Part shown: positions 25,509 to 35,146 of the stretch, piece after piece
Layout of the letters: every line of letters begins with the position of its first letter
Position numbering within the stretch: position 1 is the first letter of the stretch
NCBI GenBank assembly: GCA_035574315.1
Contig: DATLYW010000048.1
Coordinates: 310,001 to 374,000 of the forward strand
DNA length: 64,000 nt
From: Candidatus Zixiibacteriota bacterium
Lineage (GTDB): Bacteria; Desulfobacterota; Binatia; UBA9968
Reading direction: 5' to 3'
Made by a program: the position numbers and the translations under genes
Notes under the pieces: generated by a model
What the model saw: the letters and a program-made list of their open reading frames with translations, nothing else
The model's database searches: none
Told to the model about the DNA's origin: nothing

Positions 25509-25684
25509 ATTTCCTTGAGAATCTCGTCTTCCTTGCCTTCTTCGATGAGCTTGTCGTTCCTGAACGCTTCGCGCAGGCCCAACCAGGTGAAGAAGATGAC
25601 GAGAATGAGCATCGCAACGATCGGTATGTTGTCGGGCTTGGTTACGATGGCCAAAAAGTTCTGCAATCCGCTCGGTTCTTCCAT
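25499..25684 (-). CDS. Small single-helix membrane protein
   Basis: A 61-residue protein: a short amphipathic head (NFLAIVTKPDNIPIV), one membrane helix (about 21-39, VAMLILVIFFTWLGL) and a charged cytoplasmic tail rich in lysine/glutamate. The ATG at 25684 has GGGAGCGG upstream. It overlaps the TPR gene by ten bases. Proteins of this form often accompany membrane-bound redox complexes; I do not recognise the exact family. Confidence 0.65.
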   Translation of the reverse strand: MEEPSGLQNFLAIVTKPDNIPIVAMLILVIFFTWLGLREAFRNDKLIEEGKEDEILKEMWK

Positions 25685-25743
25685 GGCAATTCCGCCGCTC
25701 CCAGAGTGGCTTTAAGCGCTCGTAATTTAAGGGATATCCAACA

Positions 25744-25772
25744 CAACTATGCGAAATCGGGGGTAATGTCAA
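25744..25772 (-). promoter_or_regulatory. Sigma70-type promoter for the small-TM/TPR/ferredoxin/carboxyltransferase operon
   Basis: Minus strand TTGACA (25772-25767), 17-base spacer, TAGTTG (25749-25744). The first gene begins about 60 bases downstream. Confidence 0.55.
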
Positions 25773-25834
25773 TAATCGGTCCGTCCACGCCCGACTCCAC
25801 GCTCTCGCCCGCTCGACGGGCTTCGCCGCGCGGA

Positions 25835-27439
25835 TCAGTGATGGTGATGATGATGGTGCGGGTGGGAGTGGCCGCGCCCCATTTCGGTATGGCGGAAGAT
25901 CAGCGACTTGATCACCACCGGCACCGCCTTGGCGTCGGGCAGCTCCTGTCCGATATCGATGAAGTCGAAGTCCTTGAGATCGATGCCGTCGATCGAGATG
26001 ATGCCCGCGCCGGGCAGAAGCTCCCGCTCGATGATGTTGCCCATGAGCTTGGCGATGTCGGCGTCGAAAACGAGGACCAGCGGGTTGCCGTTCTCGACGT
26101 GCGGCTTCATCGCGCCGACCAGTCCCTCGGCGAGCGTGCGGATCAGCGGATAAGAGGGACCCAGCTCCCAATGCAGCGCGAGGGCCACCGTCCGGTCGCC
26201 GTCCTGGATGTCGAAGCGCTGCAACGCCCTTTCGATGCCCGCGGCGATCTCGCTCGCCGTGATCGTTTCGGTCTGCTCGAACTGCGGCGTCACCACCTGC
26301 AGGTTCCGGAGCGGGAGCAGGTCCGGGTCCGAGAGATAGATCGTGTTCCCGCTCACCTGCACGGTGTACTGCGAAGCCCCGATCACCGTGGCGCGGATGC
26401 GCACCTCGGCCGGCCTGAGCGGCACCCGCCCGCCACCGAGCCGGTTCGCCCGCTGTCTCACCCGCCGCCCGAGATGCAGCCCCAGGTCTCCAAGGTTGCG
26501 CTTCTCGAAGCCGTAAACGTATTCCGAGACGCCGCCGGAGAAAATCACCGCGTGCACCGGTCCGTCGTACTCCAGCCTCGGGGTCAAGAGCAGCTCCTGG
26601 ACCTGGGGGGAAAGCGGGCCGCGCTCGAGCACCTCGAAGAGAGAATCGCAGAGCACCTGGCTGAACTTCTCCTTGTCCTCCTCGCTCATGACCTCGTCGA
26701 GCCGCAGGGCGACGCCGGCGGCTCTTGCGATCTTGAGCGCGGTGTCCTCCAGGCGGTTGATCCTCCCGGTCTCGTCCATGGCGACGAGCCGGGCGCCGAC
26801 CTCGACCGCGCAGGTGTCGATCACGCGTCCTTGCTGCACGATGGCGATCTTGCTCGTTCCCCCGCCGACATCGACGTTCATGACGGTGAAATCGCCTCCC
26901 TCTTGCCGAGTCATGGCCACCGCCCCCGAGCCGTAGGCTGCGAGAATCGCCTCGAGGTTGTGGCCGGCCGTCGCGCAGACGAACTTCCCCGCCTGCGCGG
27001 CGAACAGCGCCGCGATCGCCTCGGCGTTCTTCTTCTTCGCCGCTTCTCCGGTCACGATGATCGCGCCGGTATCGATGTCGTTCGGCGTGACCCCGGCGTC
27101 GGCGTAGGCCTGGTGAATGAAGCGCTCGAGCCTCACCGTGTCGATGGTCGTCTTGTCGACGTAGGGCGTGAGCAGGATCGGCGACTCGTGGATGATCTCC
27201 CGGTTGACGACCACGAAGCGGCTCGAAAGCGCGACTCCCTGCCGCCTGAGCGTGAGCCTGGAAAAGATCAAGTGGGAGGTGGAGGAGCCGACGTCGATGC
27301 CGACCGAGGTGAGCGAGATGCGCTCGGAGCGCCACATCGGGTGGTCTTCCTCGGCGAGCGGGCCGTCTTCGTCTTCGTCGTCGTGTCCTTCGTGGAAATA
27401 GAGGGTTTCGGTCGGTTCCAGTTGGTCCATGCTCTCCAT
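25835..27439 (-). CDS. eutA: EutA-type ethanolamine ammonia-lyase reactivating-factor homologue with His-rich tail
   Basis: A 534-residue ASKHA-fold ATPase of the EutA family. Landmarks are SVGIDVGSSTSHLIFSR (about 45-61, phosphate-1 loop), GAIIVTGEAAKKKNAEAIA, VDVGGGTSKIAIVQQG (phosphate-2 loop), VIFSGGVSEYVYG (adenosine motif) and VLVFDADIAKLMGN. EutA removes dead cobalamin from ethanolamine ammonia-lyase. No eutB or eutC gene is nearby. The N-terminal 40 residues are acidic, and the C-terminus ends in a run of eight histidines after GRGHSHP, a likely metal-binding tail. The ATG at 27439 is chosen over a downstream ATG at 27430. Confidence 0.87.
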   Translation of the reverse strand: MESMDQLEPTETLYFHEGHDDEDEDGPLAEEDHPMWRSERISLTSVGIDVGSSTSHLIFSRLTLRRQGVALSSRFVVVNREIIHESPILLTPYVDKTTIDTVRLERFIHQAYADAGVTPNDIDTGAIIVTGEAAKKKNAEAIAALFAAQAGKFVCATAGHNLEAILAAYGSGAVAMTRQEGGDFTVMNVDVGGGTSKIAIVQQGRVIDTCAVEVGARLVAMDETGRINRLEDTALKIARAAGVALRLDEVMSEEDKEKFSQVLCDSLFEVLERGPLSPQVQELLLTPRLEYDGPVHAVIFSGGVSEYVYGFEKRNLGDLGLHLGRRVRQRANRLGGGRVPLRPAEVRIRATVIGASQYTVQVSGNTIYLSDPDLLPLRNLQVVTPQFEQTETITASEIAAGIERALQRFDIQDGDRTVALALHWELGPSYPLIRTLAEGLVGAMKPHVENGNPLVLVFDADIAKLMGNIIERELLPGAGIISIDGIDLKDFDFIDIGQELPDAKAVPVVIKSLIFRHTEMGRGHSHPHHHHHHH

Positions 27440-27586
27440 GCCGGCTGCAATTCCTTTCGGGTTTTCGCGCTCTTGGCTATCCAAAACTGAATAGCACAAG
27501 CGCGCCGGCGTTGCCACCCGCGGGGCGCGCTCCGCGAGGATGGACAACGGCGGTCGCCGACGATAAGATGAGCTCGTCGCGCCGTC

Positions 27587-30500
27587 ATGGGCCAGGAAGA
27601 GTTCCGGGAGCTTTCCGAGTTTCTCGGGCGTTTCACGCGCCGGCTGAAGCTCGTCCAGGGGGCCGAGGGCCTGTGCCTGACCGCGATCTGCGCCCTGCTT
27701 CTCTTCGGCGCCGGTCCCGCGGTTGCGGCGCTGGCGGATTTCTTTCCCTACGCGCCGTTGCTCTATTGGGCGCTCGGCGCTCTCGTGCTGCTCTTTCTGC
27801 TCGGGCGGACGCTGGCGCGCCTGCTGCGCCGCCCGTCGCGCGAGCGCGCCGCCCGCTACATCGAGGAGAAGCGCCCCGAGCTGCGCAACAACCTGATCAA
27901 CTCCCTCCAGCTCTATCCCAGGCTCGCGGAATCCCCGGGGGCTCAGGGATTTTCCCCCGCCATGGTGCTCGCCTTGCTGCGCACCACGCGCCGCCAGCTC
28001 GCGGCCCTGCGGCTCGACGAGCTGATCGACGCGCGCAACCTCAAGGCGCAGGTGCGCCTGCTCGGTCTGGTTTTCGTTCCCGTGCTGGCCATGGTCCTGC
28101 TCGATCCCTCCCGGGTCGGCGAGACCTTCAGCCTGCTCGCCCGCCCCCTGGACCACCTGCCGCCCTCGGTGACGGTGATCCACATCGAGCCCAAAGGGGC
28201 CCGGCTCGTTCGCGGCGCCCCGCTTCGGATCCAGGCGACCACCTCCGGCGCGATTCCCAGGTCCCTGCAGCTCCGAATCGAGCGCGCAGGGGCACCCGGC
28301 GCGGAGGAGGGGCTCCCGATGGAATCGCTCGGAGAGGGAAAGTTCGCGATCGCGATCCCGAAGCTGGATCACACGATCCGCTATCGGGCGGTGGCCGGAT
28401 CGTTTTCCTCGCCGGTCTACACCGCCGAGGCCATCGAACCGCCCGAGATCGCCAATGTTCGGGTGACGGTTTATCCCCCCGCATACACCGGCCTCGGCGC
28501 GGTCACCGCGCCCGGCGGCGACGCGGAAGGGCTCAAAGGCTCCACCATCCGGATCGACGCCGTCACGACCCGGCAAGTCGTCAAGGCGGAGATCGTCACG
28601 GAGGACGGGAAGACCGTGCCCCTCAAGATCGAGGGCCGCGAGCTCCAGGGAAGCCTGGTGCTGTTCCAGCCGCAACGTTACCGCGTGACGGTCGAGGATG
28701 TCCACGGTTTTCGCAATGCGCCGATCACGTACGAGCTCAAGGTCAGGCCGGACGGCTTTCCCACCGTCGACCTGCTCGCGCCGACCGAGGATCTGGAGGT
28801 GAGCGGCGACGAGGTCCTTGCGCTCGAGTACAGCGCGCGCGACGACTTCGGCATCGGCCGCATCGATCTGGCGGTCGAGGTCGGCGAGCGGCGCGAGACG
28901 ATCCGGCTCCAGAGCGACGACGCCCGGCGGCTGGTGCTGCGGGATCGCTTCCGCTGGGATCTCAGCCGGCTCGGCCTGCGCCAGGGCGACGAAGCCCGTT
29001 TTCACCTCGAGGTGCGCGACAACGACACCATCTCAGGCCCCAAGCTCGGGACCTCGCGGACGCTCCGGCTGAAGCTCAAGGACCTGCGCGGCGAGCACCA
29101 GCAGGTCGCCGAGATCGTTCGCGACCTCAACGCCCGCATGATGGACATGCTGGCGGACCACCTGGAATCGCCGGCCGAAGGCGCCCGGGACCGGCGGGAA
29201 GCCCTGGAGAAAAAGCTCGACGAGGCGCTCCAGCGCACCGAGGAGGCGCTGCAGCGGGTGGAAAAAGACCGGCTCTCCGATTTCGCGACCTGGTCGGATC
29301 TCGAAGCGCTCAAGAAAAATCTCCAGTTCACCAGGGACGAGCTGCTCGAGCGGCACGCCCGGGCGGCGGGCGAGCAGGAGCGGCTCAAGGCGCGCGACGA
29401 GATCGCGACGGAGCTGGAGCGGATGTCGCTGCTTTCGGAGGAAATCGGCAAACGGATGCAGGCGCGCGAGCTCGCTTCCACGGCGCAGGATCTGGCGCGC
29501 AGCCAGGAGCGGCTGCTCGACGCGCTGGAAAAGCTGCAGAGCGGGGACCCCAACCTCGACGGGATCCTCAAGCAGATTTCCGAGCTCGGCAAGCTCCTCC
29601 AGTCCCTGCAGCAGGCGCTCTCGCAGTTCGCGCAGCAGCTCCCGGACGACTTCATGAATCCCGAGTCGCTTCGCGGCTTGGGATTCGACCAGATGTTTTC
29701 CGCGCTCGACGAGATCCGCAAGAAGCTCCTCGCGGGCGATCTGGAAGGTGCGCGCCAGCTCGCCCGCGAGCTGTTCAATCAGATGGCTGCGATGGTGGCC
29801 GCGCTCCAGCAGTCGCAGCGGTCGGCCATGGCGTCGTCCATGGGCCGGATGCAGGGGGAGATGGGGCGTTCCCAGAGCGAGCTGCAGCAGATCGCGCGCG
29901 AACAGCAGGAGATCCTGATGGAGACCGAAGCGCTGAACAATTCCGCCCTGAGGGAGCGCGATGATCTCCTGAAGGAAAAGCTCGACCGCTTTCTCGGGCG
30001 CGCCAAGGAGGACCTCGGGCGGCTCACGGAGCTGTTCCCGGACCGCGAGGGCGGGGAGACGGGCGACGCCGCGGCGGACGCGCAACTCGATGACGCCACC
30101 ATGAACCATCTCGTGAAGAATCTGATCGCCCGGCTGCTCGACAGGGATTTTCCCGGCTACGCCGAGGGCGAGCAGCTGGCGCGCCGCGAGCTGGCGAAAA
30201 GGCGCGCGCCCGCGCAGGAGGGAAAGGCGCGCGACGCGGAGCGCACGCTCAACCGGTTGAAAGGCGAGCTCGACGCCCTGCTCGGCGAGCCGCTGCGGGC
30301 GCTCAACGATTCGGAAAAGCAGCAGTTGCGCGAACTCGCGCGCCGCCAGGAGCTGCTGCGAGAGCGCACGCGCGAGTTGCACGAGAAGCTCGAATCGCTG
30401 TTCCAGCTATTCCCGGCGCTCGACCCCAAGATCCTCCAGAACATCGACGGGGCGGCCGGATCGATGGGAGCGGCGCGCGAGCGCCTGGGGGGTCTCGACG

Positions 30501-30874
30501 CCCGCAATGCGGTCCCTCCGGAGCGGGACGCCCTCGACCGGCTGACGCAGTCGCAGCAGCAGATGCAGAGCGCCATGCAGCAGCTCGCCCAGCGGGGCCA
30601 GCTCGGCAACATGCCGGCGACGATGGTCTTCCGCCGCGGGCGCTTTCTCCCTTACGGGATGCTGGCCCCCTTGCCCGGCATGCCGGAGTTTCCGGAGTTC
30701 AACGTCGAGGGCGGCGTCACCGGGCTGGAAACCGAGCGCTTCCGGCTGCCGGGCAAGGACGACTACAAGGCCCCGCGCAGCTTCCGCGAGGAGATCCTCG
30801 AGTCGCTCAAGCAGGGCATCCCTCCCCAGCACAAGGAGCAGATCGAGCGCTATTTCAGGAACCTGACGGAATAG
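27587..30874 (+). CDS. Large membrane-anchored coiled-coil protein (DUF4175-like)
   Basis: A 1095-residue protein. Two N-terminal membrane helices (about 32-52 and 58-75) are followed by RPSRERAARYIEEKRPELRNNLINSL, a third helix (about 165-182), then beta-sandwich domains (about 195-490) and a very long helical part (500-950) rich in Glu/Gln/Arg heptads, for example LQQALSQFAQQLPDDFMNPE. This layout fits the DUF4175-like group that leads MoxR/VWA clusters in several phyla. It is the first gene of a same-strand run reaching 40.3 kb. The function is not established. It probably forms an envelope scaffold or chaperone. Confidence 0.7.
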   Translation: MGQEEFRELSEFLGRFTRRLKLVQGAEGLCLTAICALLLFGAGPAVAALADFFPYAPLLYWALGALVLLFLLGRTLARLLRRPSRERAARYIEEKRPELRNNLINSLQLYPRLAESPGAQGFSPAMVLALLRTTRRQLAALRLDELIDARNLKAQVRLLGLVFVPVLAMVLLDPSRVGETFSLLARPLDHLPPSVTVIHIEPKGARLVRGAPLRIQATTSGAIPRSLQLRIERAGAPGAEEGLPMESLGEGKFAIAIPKLDHTIRYRAVAGSFSSPVYTAEAIEPPEIANVRVTVYPPAYTGLGAVTAPGGDAEGLKGSTIRIDAVTTRQVVKAEIVTEDGKTVPLKIEGRELQGSLVLFQPQRYRVTVEDVHGFRNAPITYELKVRPDGFPTVDLLAPTEDLEVSGDEVLALEYSARDDFGIGRIDLAVEVGERRETIRLQSDDARRLVLRDRFRWDLSRLGLRQGDEARFHLEVRDNDTISGPKLGTSRTLRLKLKDLRGEHQQVAEIVRDLNARMMDMLADHLESPAEGARDRREALEKKLDEALQRTEEALQRVEKDRLSDFATWSDLEALKKNLQFTRDELLERHARAAGEQERLKARDEIATELERMSLLSEEIGKRMQARELASTAQDLARSQERLLDALEKLQSGDPNLDGILKQISELGKLLQSLQQALSQFAQQLPDDFMNPESLRGLGFDQMFSALDEIRKKLLAGDLEGARQLARELFNQMAAMVAALQQSQRSAMASSMGRMQGEMGRSQSELQQIAREQQEILMETEALNNSALRERDDLLKEKLDRFLGRAKEDLGRLTELFPDREGGETGDAAADAQLDDATMNHLVKNLIARLLDRDFPGYAEGEQLARRELAKRRAPAQEGKARDAERTLNRLKGELDALLGEPLRALNDSEKQQLRELARRQELLRERTRELHEKLESLFQLFPALDPKILQNIDGAAGSMGAARERLGGLDARNAVPPERDALDRLTQSQQQMQSAMQQLAQRGQLGNMPATMVFRRGRFLPYGMLAPLPGMPEFPEFNVEGGVTGLETERFRLPGKDDYKAPRSFREEILESLKQGIPPQHKEQIERYFRNLTE

Positions 30875-30887
30875 CCCGCGAATTCGA

Positions 30888-32489
30888 ATGCTGCGCCCGT
30901 TTCGCCTCGCCTCCCCGGCCGTTTTCCTTCTCGCCCTCTCGCTCGCGTGGGCGGCTTCCGCCCGGGCCGCGGTCGCCGACGCCGAGCTCCAGCGGCTGCA
31001 GGAGCTCCTGGACGCCTGGCGGATCGACGAGGCCCGCGAGCTCGCGGGCCGGGCGCTCCGCGAGTCGCCGCGCTCCGCCGCCGCTCTGGACCTCGATGCC
31101 TGGGTGAAGTTCTACGAAGGCCGCTACCCCGACGCGGTCCAGTCCCTGGAGCGCGCCCTCGCCCTCGATTCGAAGAACGAACGGCGTCAGGCGATGCGGC
31201 TGTTCGCGCAGCAGACCCACGACGTGGTCCGGAGCCTCAAGCGCTACGAGAGCGAGCACTTCATCGTCTACCTCGACGAGCGGCGCGACGGCATTCTCGC
31301 CCCTTACGCCCTCGACGCGCTCGAAAAGAGCTACCGCAGCATCGGCGCCGAGCTCGGCTATTTCCCCAGGGACAAGGTGCGCGTCGAGATCGCCCCGGAC
31401 GCGGCCGCCTTCAACGCGATCTCGACGCTCTCGCTGCGCGACATCGAGCAGACCGGTGCAGTGGGCATCTGCAAGTTCAACAAGCTGATGATCATCTCGC
31501 CGCGCGCGCTCGCGTTCGGTTACCGCTGGGTCGACTCCCTGAGCCACGAGTACCTGCATTACGTGATCGTCGCGCTGAGCGACAACAAGGCGCCGATCTG
31601 GATCCACGAAGGCGCCGCGCGCTTCTACGAAACCCGCTGGCGCCGGCCCGAGCCGCCCGGGGACGCGGCGGAAGACTATCTCACGCCGGCCAACCAGACG
31701 CTCCTGGTGCGGGCCCTGGAGCACGACAAGTTCGTCGGGTTCCGGCAGATGGAGCCCTCGCTCATCCACCTCGACAGCCCGGAGCAGGTCCAGCTCGCCT
31801 ACGCCGAGGCCGCCTCGGCGATCGATTTCATCAACCGCCGCAAGGGGAAATCCGGGGCCCGGGAGCTGCTCGCCGCGCTGCGCGACGCACCCGCCCCTTC
31901 GGCCATCGAGCGGGTGCTCGGGCTTTCCTTCGAGACCTTCGAGAAGCAATGGAAGGAGTTCCTCAAGTCGAAGGGGCTGAAGGAGATCGAGGGCAGCCGC
32001 GTGCGCCATTTCAAGGTGAAGAAGAACGGCAAGGAGGACGAGGAGGTCGTGGAGCTGAGGGAGATTCAGTCGGAGGTGGCGCGCAACCGCACGCGGCTCG
32101 CCGATCAGATGCTCGCCCGCGGCCGGGTGCTCGCCGCGGCCAACGAGTACCAGCGCGCCTTGCAGGCCAGTCCCCATTCTCCTATTATTCTGAACAAGCT
32201 GGGCCGCGTCCTGATCCAAATGAACCGCCACGGCGAGGCGCTCTCGCACCTCCGGAAAGCCCTGCAGCTGGATCCCGACAACGCGGGCACGTACGTGCAG
32301 CTCGGAAGCGCCTATCGCGCCGCGAAAGACCATCGCGCCGCGCGGGAAATGCTCGAAGAAGCCCTGCAGATCAACCCTTTCAACCCGACGATCTACCGGC
32401 TGCTGATCGAGATTTACACGGCGCTCGGCGACCCGGGGAAAAGCCGGGAGGCAAAGGCGGCGCTCGCGAAGCTGGCCGCGGGCAACTGA
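30888..32489 (+). CDS. Exported TPR-gluzincin metalloprotease (peptidase-MA-like)
   Basis: A 533-residue protein with a signal peptide (cleavage near ASARA, about residue 28). TPR-like helices run from 30 to 115. The catalytic domain has the zinc site Ser-His220-Glu221-Tyr-Leu-His224 and the third ligand Glu241 in APIWIHEGAARF, the HExxH plus downstream E pattern of gluzincins (peptidase_MA_2). Three or more TPRs follow (about 390-530). It starts 13 bases after the coiled-coil gene, and moxR follows 11 bases later. The substrate is unknown; it probably acts in the periplasm. Confidence 0.85.
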   Translation: MLRPFRLASPAVFLLALSLAWAASARAAVADAELQRLQELLDAWRIDEARELAGRALRESPRSAAALDLDAWVKFYEGRYPDAVQSLERALALDSKNERRQAMRLFAQQTHDVVRSLKRYESEHFIVYLDERRDGILAPYALDALEKSYRSIGAELGYFPRDKVRVEIAPDAAAFNAISTLSLRDIEQTGAVGICKFNKLMIISPRALAFGYRWVDSLSHEYLHYVIVALSDNKAPIWIHEGAARFYETRWRRPEPPGDAAEDYLTPANQTLLVRALEHDKFVGFRQMEPSLIHLDSPEQVQLAYAEAASAIDFINRRKGKSGARELLAALRDAPAPSAIERVLGLSFETFEKQWKEFLKSKGLKEIEGSRVRHFKVKKNGKEDEEVVELREIQSEVARNRTRLADQMLARGRVLAAANEYQRALQASPHSPIILNKLGRVLIQMNRHGEALSHLRKALQLDPDNAGTYVQLGSAYRAAKDHRAAREMLEEALQINPFNPTIYRLLIEIYTALGDPGKSREAKAALAKLAAGN

Positions 32490-32500
32490 AGCGAGGATTC

Positions 32501-33529
<1,029 letters not shown>

Positions 33530-33627
33530 GCCGCCCCGGGGCCGTGGGCCAGCCAACTCCGTCCCGTCTTTCGCCTGGGCTCCTCGCGGCACGACTGCGC
33601 CGGTCGGCCGCCGGCATACCGGTCCGC

Positions 33628-34110
33628 ATGCTCGTCGAGCGGATTTCCCGGCGGCGCTCGGAGCTCTTCCAGGGGATCGAGATCACCGGCGACGAAGAGT
33701 TCCGCAGACGCACGCGGGCGGCGCTGGCCTTGCTCGGCCTGCGCGGTTTCTTGCACGAGATCGAGCCTTATCTCGCCGCCATCCGCGAGGGACGCCGGAG
33801 CGGCATGAGGGCCTGGATGGAAAGACCGACCTTCGTCGTAGGCCGGCCGACGTGGAGCCATTCACTCCACTGGTACGCGGGCGCGATCGCGCACGACGCC
33901 TGTCACTCCAGGCTCTACCGCGAAGGGGAAGCCTGGACCGGGGCGGAAGCCGAAAGGCGCTGTCTCGCGTTCCAGTTGCAGGTGCTGCGCGCGCTCGGAG
34001 CCGAGCCGGCCCTGATCGCCTGGGTCGAGCGCTGGGAGTGCAACCCTTCCTATCAGGGAAGCCATCGCGGCTGGAGGAGCTGGCTAGATTATCTCCGGCG
34101 GCGGTGGTAG
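33628..34110 (+). CDS. Unknown protein with HDxxH motif in the MoxR cluster
   Basis: A 160-residue basic protein. It reads LLGLRGFLHEIEPYLAAI, then a conserved-looking SHSLHWYAGAIAHDACHSRLY, which has a possible metal site (His-Asp-x2-His), then CNPSYQGSHRGWRSWL. I do not recognise the family. The frame is open upstream to moxR; a GTG at 33544 could add 28 residues. It lies between moxR and the DUF58 gene in the same direction. A peptidase-like or structural role is possible, without proof. Confidence 0.55.
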   Translation: MLVERISRRRSELFQGIEITGDEEFRRRTRAALALLGLRGFLHEIEPYLAAIREGRRSGMRAWMERPTFVVGRPTWSHSLHWYAGAIAHDACHSRLYREGEAWTGAEAERRCLAFQLQVLRALGAEPALIAWVERWECNPSYQGSHRGWRSWLDYLRRRW

Positions 34111-34246
34111 AAACTTTCGAACGGGACGTCTGCTGCCGCGCCGCGGCGCCCGGCGAGTTTCGGCCCCGCGCAACAGGGGAGGCGATTGCCGGCTCGCGGG
34201 TCAGTCCGATGATACCGCTGCGCCGGTGGCGGCCGACCGTCGCCCG

Positions 34247-35137
34247 ATGAACGGTCCGGGAAAAAACTATTTCGACCCCAAGGTTCTCGCCGGGATATCG
34301 AGCCTCTCCCTGCGGGCGCGCTGGGTGGTGGAAGGGTTGATGTCCGGCATTCACCGCAGCCGCTCCAAGGGTTTCAGCGTGGAGTTCGAGGAGCACCGGG
34401 AGTACTCGCCGGGCGACGAGATCCGGCGCATCGACTGGAAGGCGCTCGGCAAGTTCGACCGCTATTTCATCAAGGAGTACGAGGACGAGACCAACCTGCG
34501 CGCCTACCTCCTGCTCGATGCCAGCGCCTCGATGGACTACGCGTCGGACGGGATCACGAAGTTCGACTACGCCTGCACGCTGGTCGCCTGTCTTTCCTAC
34601 CTGATCCTCAAGCAGCAGGACGCGGCCGGCCTGGTGACTTTCTCCGACGATCTCGAAACCGTCATCCAGCCGCGCGCCAAGCGCGACTATCTCACGCAGA
34701 TCCTCCACGCCCTCGAGAACCGCACGCCCGGAGGCGAAACCGACGTGGGCGGGATTCTGGAGAAGGTCGCCGGACAGATCAAGCGACGCGGCATGGTCGT
34801 GCTGGTTTCCGACCTTCTCGACGAGCCGGAGGCGATCGTCAAGGGGCTGCGGCTGTTCCGCTACAAGGGCAACGACGTCATCGTATTCCACGTGCTCGAT
34901 CCGGCGGAAATCGAGCTCCCCTTCGACGGCAACATCCTGTTCGAGGACCTGGAGCAGCCCGACCTGAAGGTGATCGCCGATCCGAAGGCCATTCGCCAGG
35001 CCTACCGCGCGGCGATCGACGAGTTCACCGCCGATCTGCGCAAACAATGCCATGACAGCTCGATCGACTACCAGCTGCTGACGACCTCGACGCCTCTCGA
35101 CCGCGCGCTCGCGATGTACCTGAGCTGGAGAGGCTGA
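34247..35137 (+). CDS. DUF58 (MoxR-associated VWA-like) protein
   Basis: A 296-residue DUF58 protein. The domain signature KGFSVEFEEHREYSPGDEIR then RIDWKALGKFDRYFIKEY is at about 40-75, followed by a VWA-like fold with a MIDAS motif LLLDASASMDY (DxSxS kept). DUF58 proteins are the standard partners of MoxR ATPases. It ends 9 bases before the next VWA gene. A start at the GTG at 34226 would add seven residues. Confidence 0.92.
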   Translation: MNGPGKNYFDPKVLAGISSLSLRARWVVEGLMSGIHRSRSKGFSVEFEEHREYSPGDEIRRIDWKALGKFDRYFIKEYEDETNLRAYLLLDASASMDYASDGITKFDYACTLVACLSYLILKQQDAAGLVTFSDDLETVIQPRAKRDYLTQILHALENRTPGGETDVGGILEKVAGQIKRRGMVVLVSDLLDEPEAIVKGLRLFRYKGNDVIVFHVLDPAEIELPFDGNILFEDLEQPDLKVIADPKAIRQAYRAAIDEFTADLRKQCHDSSIDYQLLTTSTPLDRALAMYLSWRG

Positions 35138-35146
35138 AGCCGCTCC

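Noticed and set aside
25835..25870. His codon run as an artificial tag
   Set aside because: The run (with a Pro inside) is preceded by GRGHSHP and lies in a native-looking gene with natural codon mix; natural His tails occur in metal-linked proteins.
24675..27335. An 886-codon minus frame covering the TPR gene and part of eutA
   Set aside because: Only the C-terminal part (from the GTG at 25508) shows protein-like TPR sequence; the rest is the eutA shadow.
25835..29005. A minus-strand frame open for over a thousand codons through the large coiled-coil gene
   Set aside because: The real protein (EutA type) starts at 27439. Upstream the frame is antisense to the clear 1095-residue gene and has no recognisable protein; GC-rich third positions keep antisense frames open.
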